Numbered from the stretch's first letter, positions 1-10,017 are shown. The stretch is 64,000 nucleotides of DNA from Sphingomonas bacterium (GCF_028289855.1 NZ_JAQGKZ010000055.1:1-64000), one strand, 5' to 3'. Numbers and translations: made by a program. The notes: generated by a model not told the origin, from the sequence alone.

Positions 1-714
1 CTCGCCGTGCTGGCCGACCAGCTCGACGATTGCGGAGCCGACCACGACGCCGTCCGCGATGCGCGCGATCGCCGCGGCCTGGTCGGGGGTGCGAACGCCG
101 AACCCGACCGCGACGGGCAAGTCGGTCGCGGCCTTGAGCCGGGCCACGGCGTCCTCGATCGACGCTTGAGCCGCCTGTTGCTTGCCGGTGATCCCGGCGA
201 CCGAGACGTAGTAGAGGAATCCGCTTGCGCCATCGAGCACTTGAGGCAAGCGCGCGGCGTCGGTGGTCGGGGTCGCGAGGCGGATCAGGTCGATACCGGC
301 GGCCCGAAGCGCGGGGCCGAGCGAATCGTCCTCCTCGGGCGGAATATCGACGCAGATCACGCCGTCGACCCCGGCATCGCGCGCGGCCGTTGCGAACCAA
401 TCCGCGCCGCGGCGGGTCATCGGGTTAGCGTAACCCATCAGGACCAGCGGGACATCAGCGTGCCGCGCGCGGAAACCCTTAGCGATAGTCAGAATGTCGG
501 CGGTGGTCGTCCCCGCGCCGAGGCTGCGCAGATTGCCCGCCTGGATCGCCGGCCCGTCGGCCATCGGGTCGGTGAACGGCATGCCGAGCTCGATCACATC
601 CGCACCGCCCACGACGATCGCGTCAAGGATCGCCGAAGTTGGCCCGTCGCCGGCAGTGACGAAAGCGACGAGCGCGGGACGGCCGCTGGCGAACGCGGCG
701 GACAGGCGGGTCAT
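1..714 (-). CDS. trpA: Tryptophan synthase alpha chain TrpA (3' end cut by window edge)
   Basis: Cleaves indole-3-glycerol phosphate to indole and glyceraldehyde-3-phosphate, channelling indole to TrpB in the cytoplasmic alpha2-beta2 complex. Translating the minus strand from the ATG at 712-714 gives 238 codons without a stop, starting [18 protein letters not shown]. It carries the family segments VIELGMPFTDPMADGPAIQ (catalytic Glu and Asp region) and, further on, VAVGFGVRTPDQAAAIA, the phosphate-binding glycine loop of the TIM barrel. Only about 30 residues should be missing at the left edge. The start overlaps the stop of the 57-aa ORF upstream (ATGA), so translation is probably coupled to it and, through it, to trpB. 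Identity is seen directly; complex formation is family knowledge. Confidence 0.95.
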   Translation of the reverse strand, partial: MTRLSAAFASGRPALVAFVTAGDGPTSAILDAIVVGGADVIELGMPFTDPMADGPAIQAGNLRSLGAGTTTADILTIAKGFRARHADVPLVLMGYANPMTRRGADWFATAARDAGVDGVICVDIPPEEDDSLGPALRAAGIDLIRLATPTTDAARLPQVLDGASGFLYYVSVAGITGKQQAAQASIEDAVARLKAATDLPVAVGFGVRTPDQAAAIARIADGVVVGSAIVELVGQHGE

Positions 715-880
715 CCGAGCGCCCTCGAAACGGCATAGCCAATTCCGAAACAAATAATGGCGTAAATCAGGAAGCTCTTGATAAAACCAGATACGAACCC
801 GGTGATAATGGGCCGCCTAAGTTTCGGATCTTGCCAGTCCGTTCGTAGCGCACGTAGGTCGTCCAAAAGACTTGGCTTCG

Positions 881-884
<4 letters not shown>
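711..884 (-). CDS. 57-aa predicted membrane protein between trpB and trpA
   Basis: Unrecognised small protein. The first third is charged ([20 protein letters not shown]), followed by one strongly hydrophobic helix around residues 33-53 ([20 protein letters not shown]), so it is probably a single-pass inner-membrane protein with a cytoplasmic N-terminus. Its ATG overlaps the trpB stop (882-884 against 881-883) and its stop overlaps the trpA start (ATGA at both ends), so it is wedged into the operon with no spare bases. That double coupling is the main evidence that it is expressed. It might tether or tune tryptophan synthase at the membrane, but nothing in the sequence proves it. Confidence 0.72.
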
Positions 885-2106
<1,222 letters not shown>

Positions 2107-2110
<4 letters not shown>

Positions 2111-2739
2111 AATCGCGCCACCGCCTGAAGGAACGTCGCGATCTTGTCCACATCCTTGACGCCGGGTGAGGATTCGACCCCGGAGGAAACATCGACCAGC
2201 GTCGCGCCGGTGCGTGTCGCAGCTTCAGCGACGTTGTCAGCGGTCAGTCCGCCCGACAGCACCCATGGCAGGGGGTGGCGAAACCCGTCGAGCAAGTTCC
2301 AGTCGAACCGCATGCCCATCCCGCCGGGCAACGCCGCCTCTGGCGTCTTGGCGTCATAGAGGATCTTGTCGGCCGCCTGGATATGGCCGCCGAACGCGAG
2401 ATCGGTGGCACGCTTGACCTCGATTACCGCCCAGATTTGCTTCCCGGTCCGTGCCCCAATCGCAGCGCGCCGCGCTGCCGTCGTCCGGTGGAGTTGAAGC
2501 GCATCGAGCCGTCCCGCTGCGACTGCACGCTCGATCAACGCGTCATCGGGATCGACGAACACACCAACACGCTGGACGTGTTCTGGCGTCCGCGCTGCCA
2601 GCCCCGCTGCCGCGTCGAATGACAGGTTGCGCGGCGAGGGGGGGAAGAACACGAACCCGACGTGGCTCGCCCCACCAGCGATCGCGCCGTCGAGCGTTTC
2701 GGGGGTCGAGAGACCGCAGATCTTGGCGCTGACGGGCAT
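2107..2739 (-). CDS. trpF: Phosphoribosylanthranilate isomerase TrpF
   Basis: Amadori isomerisation of N-(5-phosphoribosyl)anthranilate in tryptophan synthesis. The 210-aa protein starts [20 protein letters not shown], where the Cys in KICGL is the conserved general base. [12 protein letters not shown] follows, and [12 protein letters not shown] near the C-terminus is the phosphate-binding loop. The reading frame is open further upstream, but that extension is arginine-rich and unlike the family, so the ATG at 2737-2739 is chosen. It lies 29 bp after pyrF and overlaps trpB by ATGA. Confidence 0.96.
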
Positions 2740-2768
2740 CGCGGCGCTATGGCCGAAGCGATCTGGCC

Positions 2769-3443
2769 TTACAATGTCGCGCCGATTTCCCGTGCGGCCA
2801 GATCGGGATCTTCTGCCCCGGTGATCGGCCGCCCAACCACCAGAATCGACGCCCCTGCGTCGAGCGCCGCGCGCGGCGTGACAACGCGTTTCTGGTCGCC
2901 GATGGTGCCGTTTGCGGGTCGCACGCCGGGAACCACGAAGAAACCCTTGGGCCAATGCCGGTGCGCCGCCGCCACCTCGTCGCCCGAGCAGACGATTCCG
3001 TCGAGCCCCGCGTCCATCGCCAGATCGGTCAGCCGCAGCACCTGATCGTGTGCCGACCCCTCGATGCCCGTCGTGCGCAAATCGTTCTCGTCGAGGCTGG
3101 TCAGCATCGTCACCGCGACGACCTTGGTATCGATCGGCGCCGCCGCCTTGGCATCCTCCAGCATCGCGCGGCCGCCCGCGCCGTGGACGGTCAGCACTGC
3201 CGGATCGAGCCCGCGCAGCGACTGGATCGCCTTGCCGACGGTGTTGGGGATGTCGTGGAGCTTGAGGTCGAGGAAAATCGGCAGACCCAGCTCGTGCATT
3301 TCCATCACGCCGTGGCGGCCGTTCGCCATGAAGAATTCGAGGCCCAGCTTGATCCCGCCGACATGGTGGCGGACGCGCGTTGCGATTGCCTTGGCCTTCT
3401 CGATATCGGGCGTGTCGAGCGCGACGTAGATGCGGCTGGTCAT
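2769..3443 (-). CDS. pyrF: Orotidine 5'-phosphate decarboxylase PyrF
   Basis: Last step of UMP synthesis, decarboxylating OMP. At 224 aa it is a compact bacterial-type PyrF. The signature FLDLKLHDIPNTV gives the catalytic D59-K61-D64 network, and the C-terminal VVGRPITGA loop binds phosphate. The ATG overlaps the lapA stop (ATGA at 3440-3443), so the two are co-translated. The order lapA-pyrF-trpF-trpB-trpA links pyrimidine and tryptophan synthesis in one transcript, as I recall from other sphingomonads. Confidence 0.97.
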   Translation of the reverse strand: MTSRIYVALDTPDIEKAKAIATRVRHHVGGIKLGLEFFMANGRHGVMEMHELGLPIFLDLKLHDIPNTVGKAIQSLRGLDPAVLTVHGAGGRAMLEDAKAAAPIDTKVVAVTMLTSLDENDLRTTGIEGSAHDQVLRLTDLAMDAGLDGIVCSGDEVAAAHRHWPKGFFVVPGVRPANGTIGDQKRVVTPRAALDAGASILVVGRPITGAEDPDLAAREIGATL

Positions 3444-3784
3444 GGCGTTAGCGTCAACGGCGGCGGCACCGGCGGCGTCGGATTGGTGGTGGTCACAGGT
3501 ACCGGCACCGGGTCCGCGCCCATCGCGACGGGCGTCGGCTTAAGGTCGGCGATCACGCGTTCCGCCGTACTCAACCTTTGTTCGAGCCGCCAACGCGCGG
3601 TGCGGAAATAGAGCCAGGTCGGTAGCAGCCCGGCGAGGAAGGTGAGCAGGAGCATGAAGGGCAGGTTCACCTCGGCGTCCAGCCCGCCCCAAAGATGGAT
3701 CGTCACCCAGGTCCAGTTGCCGAAGGTGAAGATCGCTGCGACGAATGCGAGCAGGCACCACAGCAGGATCTTGAGAAATTGCAT
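3440..3784 (-). CDS. lapA: LapA/DUF1049-family inner-membrane protein
   Basis: 114-aa protein with two hydrophobic helices (about residues 4-22 and 40-60), NWTWVTIHLWGG between them, and a short amphipathic stretch (ARWRLEQRLSTAERV) after the second, the architecture of the LapA/YciS (DUF1049) family. In E. coli LapA acts with LapB in LPS assembly control. The C-terminal 30 residues are a Pro/Thr/Val-rich tail without a recognisable domain. It is the first gene before pyrF and overlaps it by 4 nt. The family call is firm; a role in LPS control here is inference, since lapB is not in the window. Confidence 0.85.
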   Translation of the reverse strand: MQFLKILLWCLLAFVAAIFTFGNWTWVTIHLWGGLDAEVNLPFMLLLTFLAGLLPTWLYFRTARWRLEQRLSTAERVIADLKPTPVAMGADPVPVPVTTTNPTPPVPPPLTLTP

Positions 3785-3823
3785 GGTTGGGAGGCTAGCC
3801 GGACGGTTGGTGTTTGACCAGCC

Positions 3824-6109
3824 TCAGCCCGCTTCCTTGCGCAACGCGTCAATGAGGCCCGGTACAGCGCTCAACCGCTCCTCTTCCTCATCGAGGATCG
3901 CGTGGAATGCCTGACGCTTGATCGCCGCGACCCGACCCGGTTTCATCCGTGCGCGCGGCGGGAGCGCGGAGATGACGATGTCGATCATGCGCTCGGCGCC
4001 GTGGAGCCGGCCCCACAGATAGTCGTTCTCTCGGTACGCGCGGCTGAAGAAGGCGCCGAACGCGTTGAACTGAATGCCCTTCAACGTCGCCTCGGCGCCG
4101 CCCTGGCGGATGGATCCGGCGTCCTCGGGCGCGATGCGGTCGACCTTGATCGGGTCGAATTCGTCGAGCCCCTCGCCCTGTAACAGCGGCAGCGTCGCGA
4201 CATCGAAAAACGGGAAGCCGAGATAGGCGAGCAGGAGCGGCCGCTTGACCTCTTTCGCCATGCCCTCGAACGCCGCCGCCATCTTCGCGTCGGTCGCATC
4301 GTCGAGCCCGCGCAAATCGAGCGACGCCGCGAGCAGATCGAGCACCGGCTGCGCATCGGCGCGCATCGCCCGCACGTCGCGGCGCAATTTGGCGTGCGCG
4401 TCGGTGCGTTTGGCTTCGAGATAGCCGGCCAGCGCGTCGTAGATCGCCTCGCGCGCGGTGGCGAGTTGCGCCTCGGTCAGTTCCACTTCGAGCCCAGCGA
4501 GGCGGCGGGCGACCATGCGCAGGCGGCGGATGCGGAAACCGAGATCGAACGAGCGCAGGAACAGGATTGCCGACGGGCTCGCCTTGCCTGCGAAGGTCAG
4601 CCCGCCGTCCATCGCGCGCACCGCTTCCTCGACCGCATAGCGAATGCGGTGATACCGCTCCGGCGCCAGTTCGCCCCCGACCGAGTGGAGCAGGCTGGCA
4701 ATCAGGTCGACGACGCCTGCGACCTTCAAATGGCCATAGGCGGCATAGCCGAACCCGGACTTCGCTGCCGCCGCGTTCTGCGCCTTGGCGCGCCACGCCG
4801 CGAGCCGCGCGGGCGTGGGGGAGTCGAGAAACAGGGTATAGCCGAACAGCGATTCGATCTGCGCCTCGACTTCGGGCCGGATCGACCGCGTAATCGCACG
4901 CATCCGGTCGATCCGCTCGCTGCGGTCCTGGATCGCTTCCAGATTGTCGCGGATCGGTTGCTGGCGGGGAATTTCGGAAATCGCCCCGATGATCGTCTGG
5001 AAGAACCCCGGCATCGCCGCGGCGGTCGCGCCGAACTGAAAGCTCGGGCCGGGGGCGGGATCGATATAGATGAAACGCCTGTCGATCTCGCGCCGCGCCG
5101 GGCGCTCGCGCAGGGCATCCATCGCCGGGCGGAACGGTGCGTTGACCAGCACCGATCCGTCGATCAGCACCGCGGTGTTGATGGCATTGGCGGCATATTG
5201 GCGCGGCAGCGCGCGCTCGAGGAATGCTTCGCGGGTCGGCCAGCCCAGACTGCGCTCCTCGAGCACACCATCGAGCTCAGCGACGCAGAACGGCGGGAAC
5301 GCGCCGGGAAAGCTCGAGGTGGCGCGTGCGGCAAAGGTCAACTCGGCGGGATCGGCGAACGCGCCGGTGCCGTGGTCGGTGAACGGGATGACCAGCCGGT
5401 GCTCGGTTTCCATCACTTCGGCGGGCGAATGCAGTTCGAGCCGCTCCGGATGACCGCGAAAATCCGTCACGGTAACGAACAGATCGAGCGGCTGGCCGTC
5501 GGGCAGCAAGCGCCCGTCGCCGCCGCCCGCCGCCATCGCCTCCAGCGCGTCGAGGATCAGGTTGGAAAAACGCTCGCCACCGAACGGCGGCTCGAACCAG
5601 CGCGAGCGGACGAATTGCGACAGCTTAGCGCTGACCTCACGCCGCGCGCCGGCCTCGACCAGCTCGTCGATCCGCGCCGCGCCGCGGCGTTGCGCCATCC
5701 ATGCGATCGGCAATGCCCAGATCTTGGTCCAGCGGTGACGCGCGGCCTGCTTCGGGTCGATGAGCGCCTCGATATCGGCGGTGTCGAGCCATAATTGCGT
5801 CAGCGGCTCGAGGCTCTGCCCCGTCGCGATCGCCTGCGCCAGAAACACGCCGTTGATCCCGCCCGCGCTGGCCCCCGCGACGATGTCGGGCAGCACGCGT
5901 AGCCGCAGATCGGCTTCTTTCTCGATCTCCTCGAACAGCTGGTGATAGACGCGCTCGGTCGAAGACAGCGTGGGTGTCCCGTCGGCGTGGAACGCGCGGC
6001 TGGCGCGGGCGAGCCGCCAGATTTCCTTGGTGATGCCGTGCATGTAGACCGCCAGGCTGATCCCGCCGTAGCAGACCAGCGCCATGCGCAATTCCTTCTC
6101 GCGGCTCAC
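3824..6109 (-). CDS. Patatin-like phospholipase (DUF3376-type), 761 aa
   Basis: Predicted lipid acyl hydrolase. The N-terminus reads VSREKELRMALVCYGGISLA, the oxyanion-hole region typical of large bacterial patatins. The nucleophile elbow GASAG places Ser81, and the catalytic Asp is in a later DGSVLVNAPF segment, so the Ser-Asp dyad is complete. The long helical C-terminal half matches the DUF3376 type. I choose the GTG at 6107-6109 because the family begins with R-E-K-E-L just before the glycine-rich loop and because this GTG overlaps the upstream gene's stop (GTGA). An internal ATG at 6083-6085 would remove part of that motif. No signal peptide is visible, so it is probably cytoplasmic or membrane-peripheral. 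Confidence 0.9.
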   Translation of the reverse strand: MSREKELRMALVCYGGISLAVYMHGITKEIWRLARASRAFHADGTPTLSSTERVYHQLFEEIEKEADLRLRVLPDIVAGASAGGINGVFLAQAIATGQSLEPLTQLWLDTADIEALIDPKQAARHRWTKIWALPIAWMAQRRGAARIDELVEAGARREVSAKLSQFVRSRWFEPPFGGERFSNLILDALEAMAAGGGDGRLLPDGQPLDLFVTVTDFRGHPERLELHSPAEVMETEHRLVIPFTDHGTGAFADPAELTFAARATSSFPGAFPPFCVAELDGVLEERSLGWPTREAFLERALPRQYAANAINTAVLIDGSVLVNAPFRPAMDALRERPARREIDRRFIYIDPAPGPSFQFGATAAAMPGFFQTIIGAISEIPRQQPIRDNLEAIQDRSERIDRMRAITRSIRPEVEAQIESLFGYTLFLDSPTPARLAAWRAKAQNAAAAKSGFGYAAYGHLKVAGVVDLIASLLHSVGGELAPERYHRIRYAVEEAVRAMDGGLTFAGKASPSAILFLRSFDLGFRIRRLRMVARRLAGLEVELTEAQLATAREAIYDALAGYLEAKRTDAHAKLRRDVRAMRADAQPVLDLLAASLDLRGLDDATDAKMAAAFEGMAKEVKRPLLLAYLGFPFFDVATLPLLQGEGLDEFDPIKVDRIAPEDAGSIRQGGAEATLKGIQFNAFGAFFSRAYRENDYLWGRLHGAERMIDIVISALPPRARMKPGRVAAIKRQAFHAILDEEEERLSAVPGLIDALRKEAG

Positions 6110-6801
6110 GCCGGCTCGACCTTGGCCCAGATCGGCAGATGATCGGACGCGGTGCGCGACGCGGGCGTGTGGTGCACCCCGCAATCGGCGATCCTGAGCT
6201 CGGGCGAGGCCATGATGCGGTCGAGCCGGCCAACCGGACGGCGCGCGTGGAAACTCGGGCCGGTCGCGGCGATGGTGAAACGCTCGGCGAAATTCTTGAG
6301 GCAGCCCGAATGCCGTGTCCATTCGTTGAGGTCGCCCATCATCACCGTCGGCAAGCGATCGGTGCTGGCGTCGAGATGCGCGAGGATCGCATCGGCCTGA
6401 CGCCGCCGCATCAGCCCCGACAGGTCGAGGTGCATCCCCACGATCCGCACCATCGCGCCGTTGATCCGAAGATCGGCCATCACCGCGCCGCGCGGCTCGA
6501 GCGTCGGCAGGTGGATCGATTCGCAATCGACGATCGTCGCGTCCTTGCGCACCAGAAGCACATTACCGTGCCACCCGCTCGACGCCGCACGCGCACCGAA
6601 CGGCACGGCTTTCCATGGGCTGTGATCGGCCAGATGGTGCGGGCTCAGGATCGCGGCGCGCCCGCCGAAGCGTCGATCGGCTTCCTGCAGCGCGATCACG
6701 TCGGCGTCGATTTCATGGAGGACGTGCAGGATCCGGTCGGGGCTGCGAATTCGATCGGTGCCGACGCCCTTGCGGATATTGTAGCTGGCGACCTTGATCA
6801 T
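6106..6801 (-). CDS. Endonuclease/exonuclease/phosphatase (EEP) family protein
   Basis: 231-aa metal-dependent phosphoesterase fold. It starts MIKVASYNIRKG (metal-binding Asn). ALQEAD carries the metal-binding Glu, MMGDLNEW the Asp/Asn pair, and ASRTASDHLPIWA the terminal catalytic Asp-His. The substrate is not determinable: the family covers nucleases, sphingomyelinases and phosphatases. Linkage to a patatin lipase through a GTGA overlap hints at phospholipid turnover, but that is inference. No signal peptide is present. Confidence 0.88.
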   Translation of the reverse strand: MIKVASYNIRKGVGTDRIRSPDRILHVLHEIDADVIALQEADRRFGGRAAILSPHHLADHSPWKAVPFGARAASSGWHGNVLLVRKDATIVDCESIHLPTLEPRGAVMADLRINGAMVRIVGMHLDLSGLMRRRQADAILAHLDASTDRLPTVMMGDLNEWTRHSGCLKNFAERFTIAATGPSFHARRPVGRLDRIMASPELRIADCGVHHTPASRTASDHLPIWAKVEPA

Positions 6802-6865
6802 TGAGGTAGCGAACGCCTTCCGCCTCGTGCGGGTTGCACCTAAGCCGAGTAAGGGAGAGCGGGCA

Positions 6866-7228
6866 ATGACCGACTCGTCGATCGCCGATGTTGAGCGTGT
6901 GCGCAGGCTGCTGATCGCGGCCGCGCGCGAGGGGCGGGCGGTGAGCTATTCGGAATTGCTCTCCGACCTCGGCCATCGGTTCACCCGGCCCAGGATGCGC
7001 GCGGTGTGTAGAACGCTCGACGCGATCGATGAGGCAGCAATTGCGGTAGGCGAGCCCGAGCTCGCGGTGCTGGTGGTGCGCGAATCGGATCGATTGCCGG
7101 GGCAAGGCTGGTGGGGCGGCGCGCGGGCGCTCGTGCTGGGGTACGATGGGCCGTGGACGGGGCCGCGCGCGATGGAGTTGGTCCACGCGCAACAGCAGAT
7201 CGCGTTCGACTATTGGCAGGATCGGTAG
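6866..7228 (+). CDS. Small conserved-looking protein of unknown function (120 aa)
   Basis: Not recognised with confidence. The start ATG at 6866 is preceded by a purine-rich GGGAGAG ribosome site. The N-terminal half (ERVRRLLIAAAREGRAVSYSELLSDLG) looks like a winged-helix-type fold, and the second half holds LAVLVVRESDRLPGQGWW. I have a memory of similar short proteins carrying the unlikely label ribose-phosphate pyrophosphokinase; nothing here supports that activity. It is a single gene facing away from the EEP gene, with tRNA-Thr downstream on the other strand. Confidence 0.65.
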   Translation: MTDSSIADVERVRRLLIAAAREGRAVSYSELLSDLGHRFTRPRMRAVCRTLDAIDEAAIAVGEPELAVLVVRESDRLPGQGWWGGARALVLGYDGPWTGPRAMELVHAQQQIAFDYWQDR

Positions 7229-7323
7229 CGCCGCGGCAAAAGCCGCGTCGTCGGTCCTCGCGGTGCGAGGCCGGCCGCGCTTTCGCTTGTCACGATTTAG
7301 CATGGCTAAATCGCTGCGAAAGC

Positions 7324-7399
7324 TGGTGCCGGCTGCAGGAATCGAACCCGCGACATCCAGTTTACAAAACTGGCGCTCTACCAACTGAGCTAAGCCGGC
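7324..7399 (-). tRNA. tRNA-Thr (anticodon TGT)
   Basis: The reverse complement folds as a complete cloverleaf: acceptor GCCGGCT pairs with AGCCGGC, the D-arm starts TAGCTCAGTTGGTAGAGC, the anticodon stem-loop is CCAGT-TTTGTAA-ACTGG with anticodon TGT, and the T-arm is CGGGTTCGATTCCTG. The 3' CCA is encoded at 7324-7326. No integrase or duplicated 3' end nearby suggests use as an attachment site. Confidence 0.97.
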
Positions 7400-7417
7400 A
7401 TCCGTCGCCCCAATGCG

Positions 7418-8272
7418 TCAGGAGACGCCGAAGGTCCAGCCTTCGGTGCGGGCGATTTCCGGGCTGAGGCCCGCCGGGGACCATAGTTCGCGCCGATCGG
7501 CATTGGCGCGCAGCCATGCCGAGGCGAGAATCGCGTCGGTCGAATGGTCGTCGTAGCGGCTCAGTGGCGCGTGAGATTGCGATCCCAGTGTGGCGAGCGC
7601 TTGGTCCAATGCCGCCGCTGTCCGCAATTTGCTCAATCCCTTGCGCAGACCCGCCGCGCGCGCTGCGATCGTGGTATAGATTTCGACGATCGCCATGCCC
7701 TTCGCCGGCGGCGGGTCGAACGGCCAGATCGCGACTTGGCCATCCAACCGATGCAGCAGGCGCATCCCGGCGAAGCTCGCCTTGGCGACCTGTGCTGCGC
7801 CGATCGCGTCGTAGACCGTGGTCGCCTTGCCGAAGCCGGCGTCGTTGTGCAGCGCCTCGACGCGGCGGAAATGGAGGAATTGGGCCTTCGCACCGTCGTC
7901 CGCGCCGAGATAGAAATGCGTCCCGCGCCGGCTGTCGATGAAGGATGCCGCGCCAAGGTCTTCGTCGGGGCTGTTGGCATCGACATACGCCCAGAATGCT
8001 TTCGCATCGGTCTGTGTGCTCTCGCCCGGCAGATACGCGCCGCGCTCAATGAACGGCGCGCAAAAGCTCATGTCGAACCCGACCAGCATCGGTTCCGCGC
8101 GGTTCGCGAGCAGCCAGTCGAGGATCGCGGCGCGCGACCAAGCGCCACCGGGCGGATCGACCAGCACGGGTGCGTCATTGCCCGTGTCGCACACCGCCAG
8201 CGCGATACCCTTATGCCGGCTGCCCTTCGCGCCCGACCAGTCGATCGCGGCGAAGCGGGTGAAGTGCGTCAC
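7418..8272 (-). CDS. DUF429-like predicted RNase H-fold protein
   Basis: 284 aa. The N-terminal strand FAAIDWSGAKG, an acidic motif VGFDMSFCAP, and the C-terminal SRYDDHSTDAILASAWLR resemble the DUF429 group of RNase H-fold proteins, where scattered Asp residues would coordinate metal. The function is not established. The start overlaps the mmcQ-like gene's stop (ATGA at 8269-8272), making it the third gene of the rarA operon, so a link to DNA processing is a reasonable guess. The DUF429 assignment is from memory of the motif pattern and is moderate. Confidence 0.6.
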   Translation of the reverse strand: MTHFTRFAAIDWSGAKGSRHKGIALAVCDTGNDAPVLVDPPGGAWSRAAILDWLLANRAEPMLVGFDMSFCAPFIERGAYLPGESTQTDAKAFWAYVDANSPDEDLGAASFIDSRRGTHFYLGADDGAKAQFLHFRRVEALHNDAGFGKATTVYDAIGAAQVAKASFAGMRLLHRLDGQVAIWPFDPPPAKGMAIVEIYTTIAARAAGLRKGLSKLRTAAALDQALATLGSQSHAPLSRYDDHSTDAILASAWLRANADRRELWSPAGLSPEIARTEGWTFGVS

Positions 8273-8616
8273 TTCTTGCGCGGCTTCACCGGCTTCTTCG
8301 CCGCGGTCCAGTCGCGCGAGCGTTCGATCATGGCTTTGACGCGGTCGGGATCGGCGCTGTCGTAGCGGATCAGTACCGCCGGCCAGCCTTCATAATGCGG
8401 CGTCTGCCAGAAAGTGTCGGGGTCGGTTTCCTTGAGCATCTCGACCGTGTCGAGGTCGATCGCGATGCCGAACGAGGTCTGGTCCTCGTGGCCGGTGTAC
8501 AGGAACGCGCGGCCGTTCGACGCGACCTTGACCGCGGGCTTGCCGTAGCTTTTGCCCAACTCGGCATCGGGCAGCGACAGCGCATAGGCGACGGCATCAT
8601 CCCAACTCGCGATCAT
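8269..8616 (-). CDS. MmcQ/YjbR-family protein
   Basis: 115-aa cytoplasmic protein with the family pattern: an N-terminal helix ending in LPDAELGKSYGKPAVKV, then AFLYTGHEDQTSFGIAID, then TPHYEGWPAVLIRY, ending in a lysine-rich tail (KKPVKPRKK). MmcQ/YjbR proteins have a CyaY-like fold and are often proposed to bind DNA, but their role is unclear. The ATG overlaps the rarA stop and its own stop overlaps the DUF429 gene, so all three are translationally coupled. Confidence 0.85.
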   Translation of the reverse strand: MIASWDDAVAYALSLPDAELGKSYGKPAVKVASNGRAFLYTGHEDQTSFGIAIDLDTVEMLKETDPDTFWQTPHYEGWPAVLIRYDSADPDRVKAMIERSRDWTAAKKPVKPRKK

Positions 8617-9926
8617 TTCCCCTCCTTCAGGGTCCGCCAGTAATCGAGCCGCTCCTGGATGCGCTTTTCGAACCCGCGATCGGTGGGTGTGTAGAAAGTC
8701 TGCGGCATCATCTCTTCGGGCCAGTAATTGTCGCCCGAAAAGCCATGCTCGGTATCGGGGTCGTAGTGGTACCCTTTGCCGTAACCGATATCCTTCATCA
8801 GCTTGGTCGGTGCGTTGAGGATGTTTGGCGGCGGCATCAGCGACCCGGTGTCTTTCGCCGATTTCCAGGCCGCGCCCATCGCTTTGTACGACGCGTTCGA
8901 TTTGGGCGCGGTTGCGAGGTAGAGGCACGCCTGCACCAGCGCGAGTTCGCCTTCGGGCGAGCCGAGGAAATCGTAGGTGTCCTTGGCGGCGATGCATTGC
9001 ACCAGCGCGTTCGGGTCGGCGAGCCCGATATCCTCGACCGCCATCCGTACCAGCCGGCGCAGCAGGTACAGCGGCTCCTCGCCGGCGGTCAGCATCCGCG
9101 CGAGATAGTAGAGCGAGGCCTGCGGATCGCTGCCGCGCACCGCTTTGTGCAGCGCGGAGATCAGATTGTAATGCCCCTCGCGGTCCTTGTCGTACACCGC
9201 GACGCGGCGCTGCAGGAACGACGACAGCCCGGCCGGGTCGAGCGGTTCTGGCAGGTCGACCGAGAACAGAGTCTCGGCCTGGTTGAGCAGGAAGCGGCCG
9301 TCGCCGTCGGCGCTCGCCACCATCGCGTCGCGCGCTTCGGGGGTGAGGGGGAGGGGGCGGCCTTCCATTTCCTCGCCGCGGTCGAGCAATTTGCACAAAG
9401 CGATATGATCGAGCCGGTGAAGGATGAGCACTTGCGCGCGGCTGAGCACCGCGGCGTTGAGCTCGAAGCTCGGGTTTTCGGTGGTCGCGCCGATCAGCGT
9501 CACCGTGCCGTCCTCGACATAGGGCAGGAAGCCGTCCTGCTGCGCGCGGTTGAAGCGGTGGATCTCGTCCACGAACAGCAAGGTGCGCTTGCCGATCCTG
9601 GCATGCTCGCGCGCTTCGGCGAACGCCTTCTTGAGGTCGGCGACGCCGGAGAATACCGCGCTGATCGCGACGAAGCGCAACCCAACCGCATCGGCCAACA
9701 GCCGCGCGATCGTCGTCTTGCCGGTGCCGGGCGGCCCCCACAGGATCATCGACGACAATTTGCCCGCCGCGACCATCCGCCCGATCGCGCCGTCGGGGCC
9801 GGTGAGATGTTCCTGCCCGACGACGTCCTCCAGCCGCTGCGGCCGCAATTTGTCGGCGAGCGGGGCGTTCTCGTGGATCGTGTCGGGAGCGGCTTCGGGT
9901 TCGAAACCGGCGAAGAGGTCGGCCAT
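8613..9926 (-). CDS. rarA: Replication-associated recombination protein A (RarA/MgsA) AAA+ ATPase
   Basis: 437 aa. RarA acts at stalled replication forks with SSB and RecA. Walker A GPPGTGKT is at residues 64-71, Walker B reads LLFVDEIHRFN, and ATTENPSFELN is sensor 1. The C-terminal MgsA-type tetramerisation region includes YPLDP-like segments and GYKYHYDPD-like GYGKGYHYDPDTE. The in-frame ATG at 9924-9926 gives MADLFAGFEPEAAPD, which carries an F-containing N-terminal peptide of the kind used for SSB/clamp contact; upstream codons are ignored. The padR operators lie in the divergent gap. Confidence 0.96.
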   Translation of the reverse strand: MADLFAGFEPEAAPDTIHENAPLADKLRPQRLEDVVGQEHLTGPDGAIGRMVAAGKLSSMILWGPPGTGKTTIARLLADAVGLRFVAISAVFSGVADLKKAFAEAREHARIGKRTLLFVDEIHRFNRAQQDGFLPYVEDGTVTLIGATTENPSFELNAAVLSRAQVLILHRLDHIALCKLLDRGEEMEGRPLPLTPEARDAMVASADGDGRFLLNQAETLFSVDLPEPLDPAGLSSFLQRRVAVYDKDREGHYNLISALHKAVRGSDPQASLYYLARMLTAGEEPLYLLRRLVRMAVEDIGLADPNALVQCIAAKDTYDFLGSPEGELALVQACLYLATAPKSNASYKAMGAAWKSAKDTGSLMPPPNILNAPTKLMKDIGYGKGYHYDPDTEHGFSGDNYWPEEMMPQTFYTPTDRGFEKRIQERLDYWRTLKEGK

Positions 9927-9979
9927 GGCAGCAAGATAGGCGCTCTCGCGCGCGAATCCCACCCGGCCGAATTTATCCT

Positions 9980-10017
9980 AAGATATATCTTGACACCCTC
10001 GAATAAAGATATATCTT
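9980..10017. promoter_or_regulatory. Two identical 12-bp palindromes (PadR operator candidates)
   Basis: AAGATATATCTT occurs at 9980-9991 and again, exactly, at 10006-10017, with centres 26 bp apart (about 2.5 helical turns). They sit in the 125-bp gap between divergent rarA and the PadR-family gene at 10052, and are strikingly AT-rich against the surrounding GC. PadR proteins of the YqjI type repress their own promoter through palindromes, so this is the expected operator. Binding itself is inference. Confidence 0.8.

Noticed and set aside
3785-3823. Trp leader peptide and attenuator for the pyrF-trp operon
   Set aside because: The 39-bp gap upstream of lapA has no leader ORF rich in Trp codons, and the trp genes are far downstream in the transcript.
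4394-5794. Long plus-strand open frame opposite the patatin gene
   Set aside because: Arg/Gly/Ala-rich shadow of the coding strand with no recognisable motif or ribosome site.
7324-7399. tRNA-Thr as an integration site
   Set aside because: No integrase, no duplicated tRNA 3' end and no change in base composition nearby.
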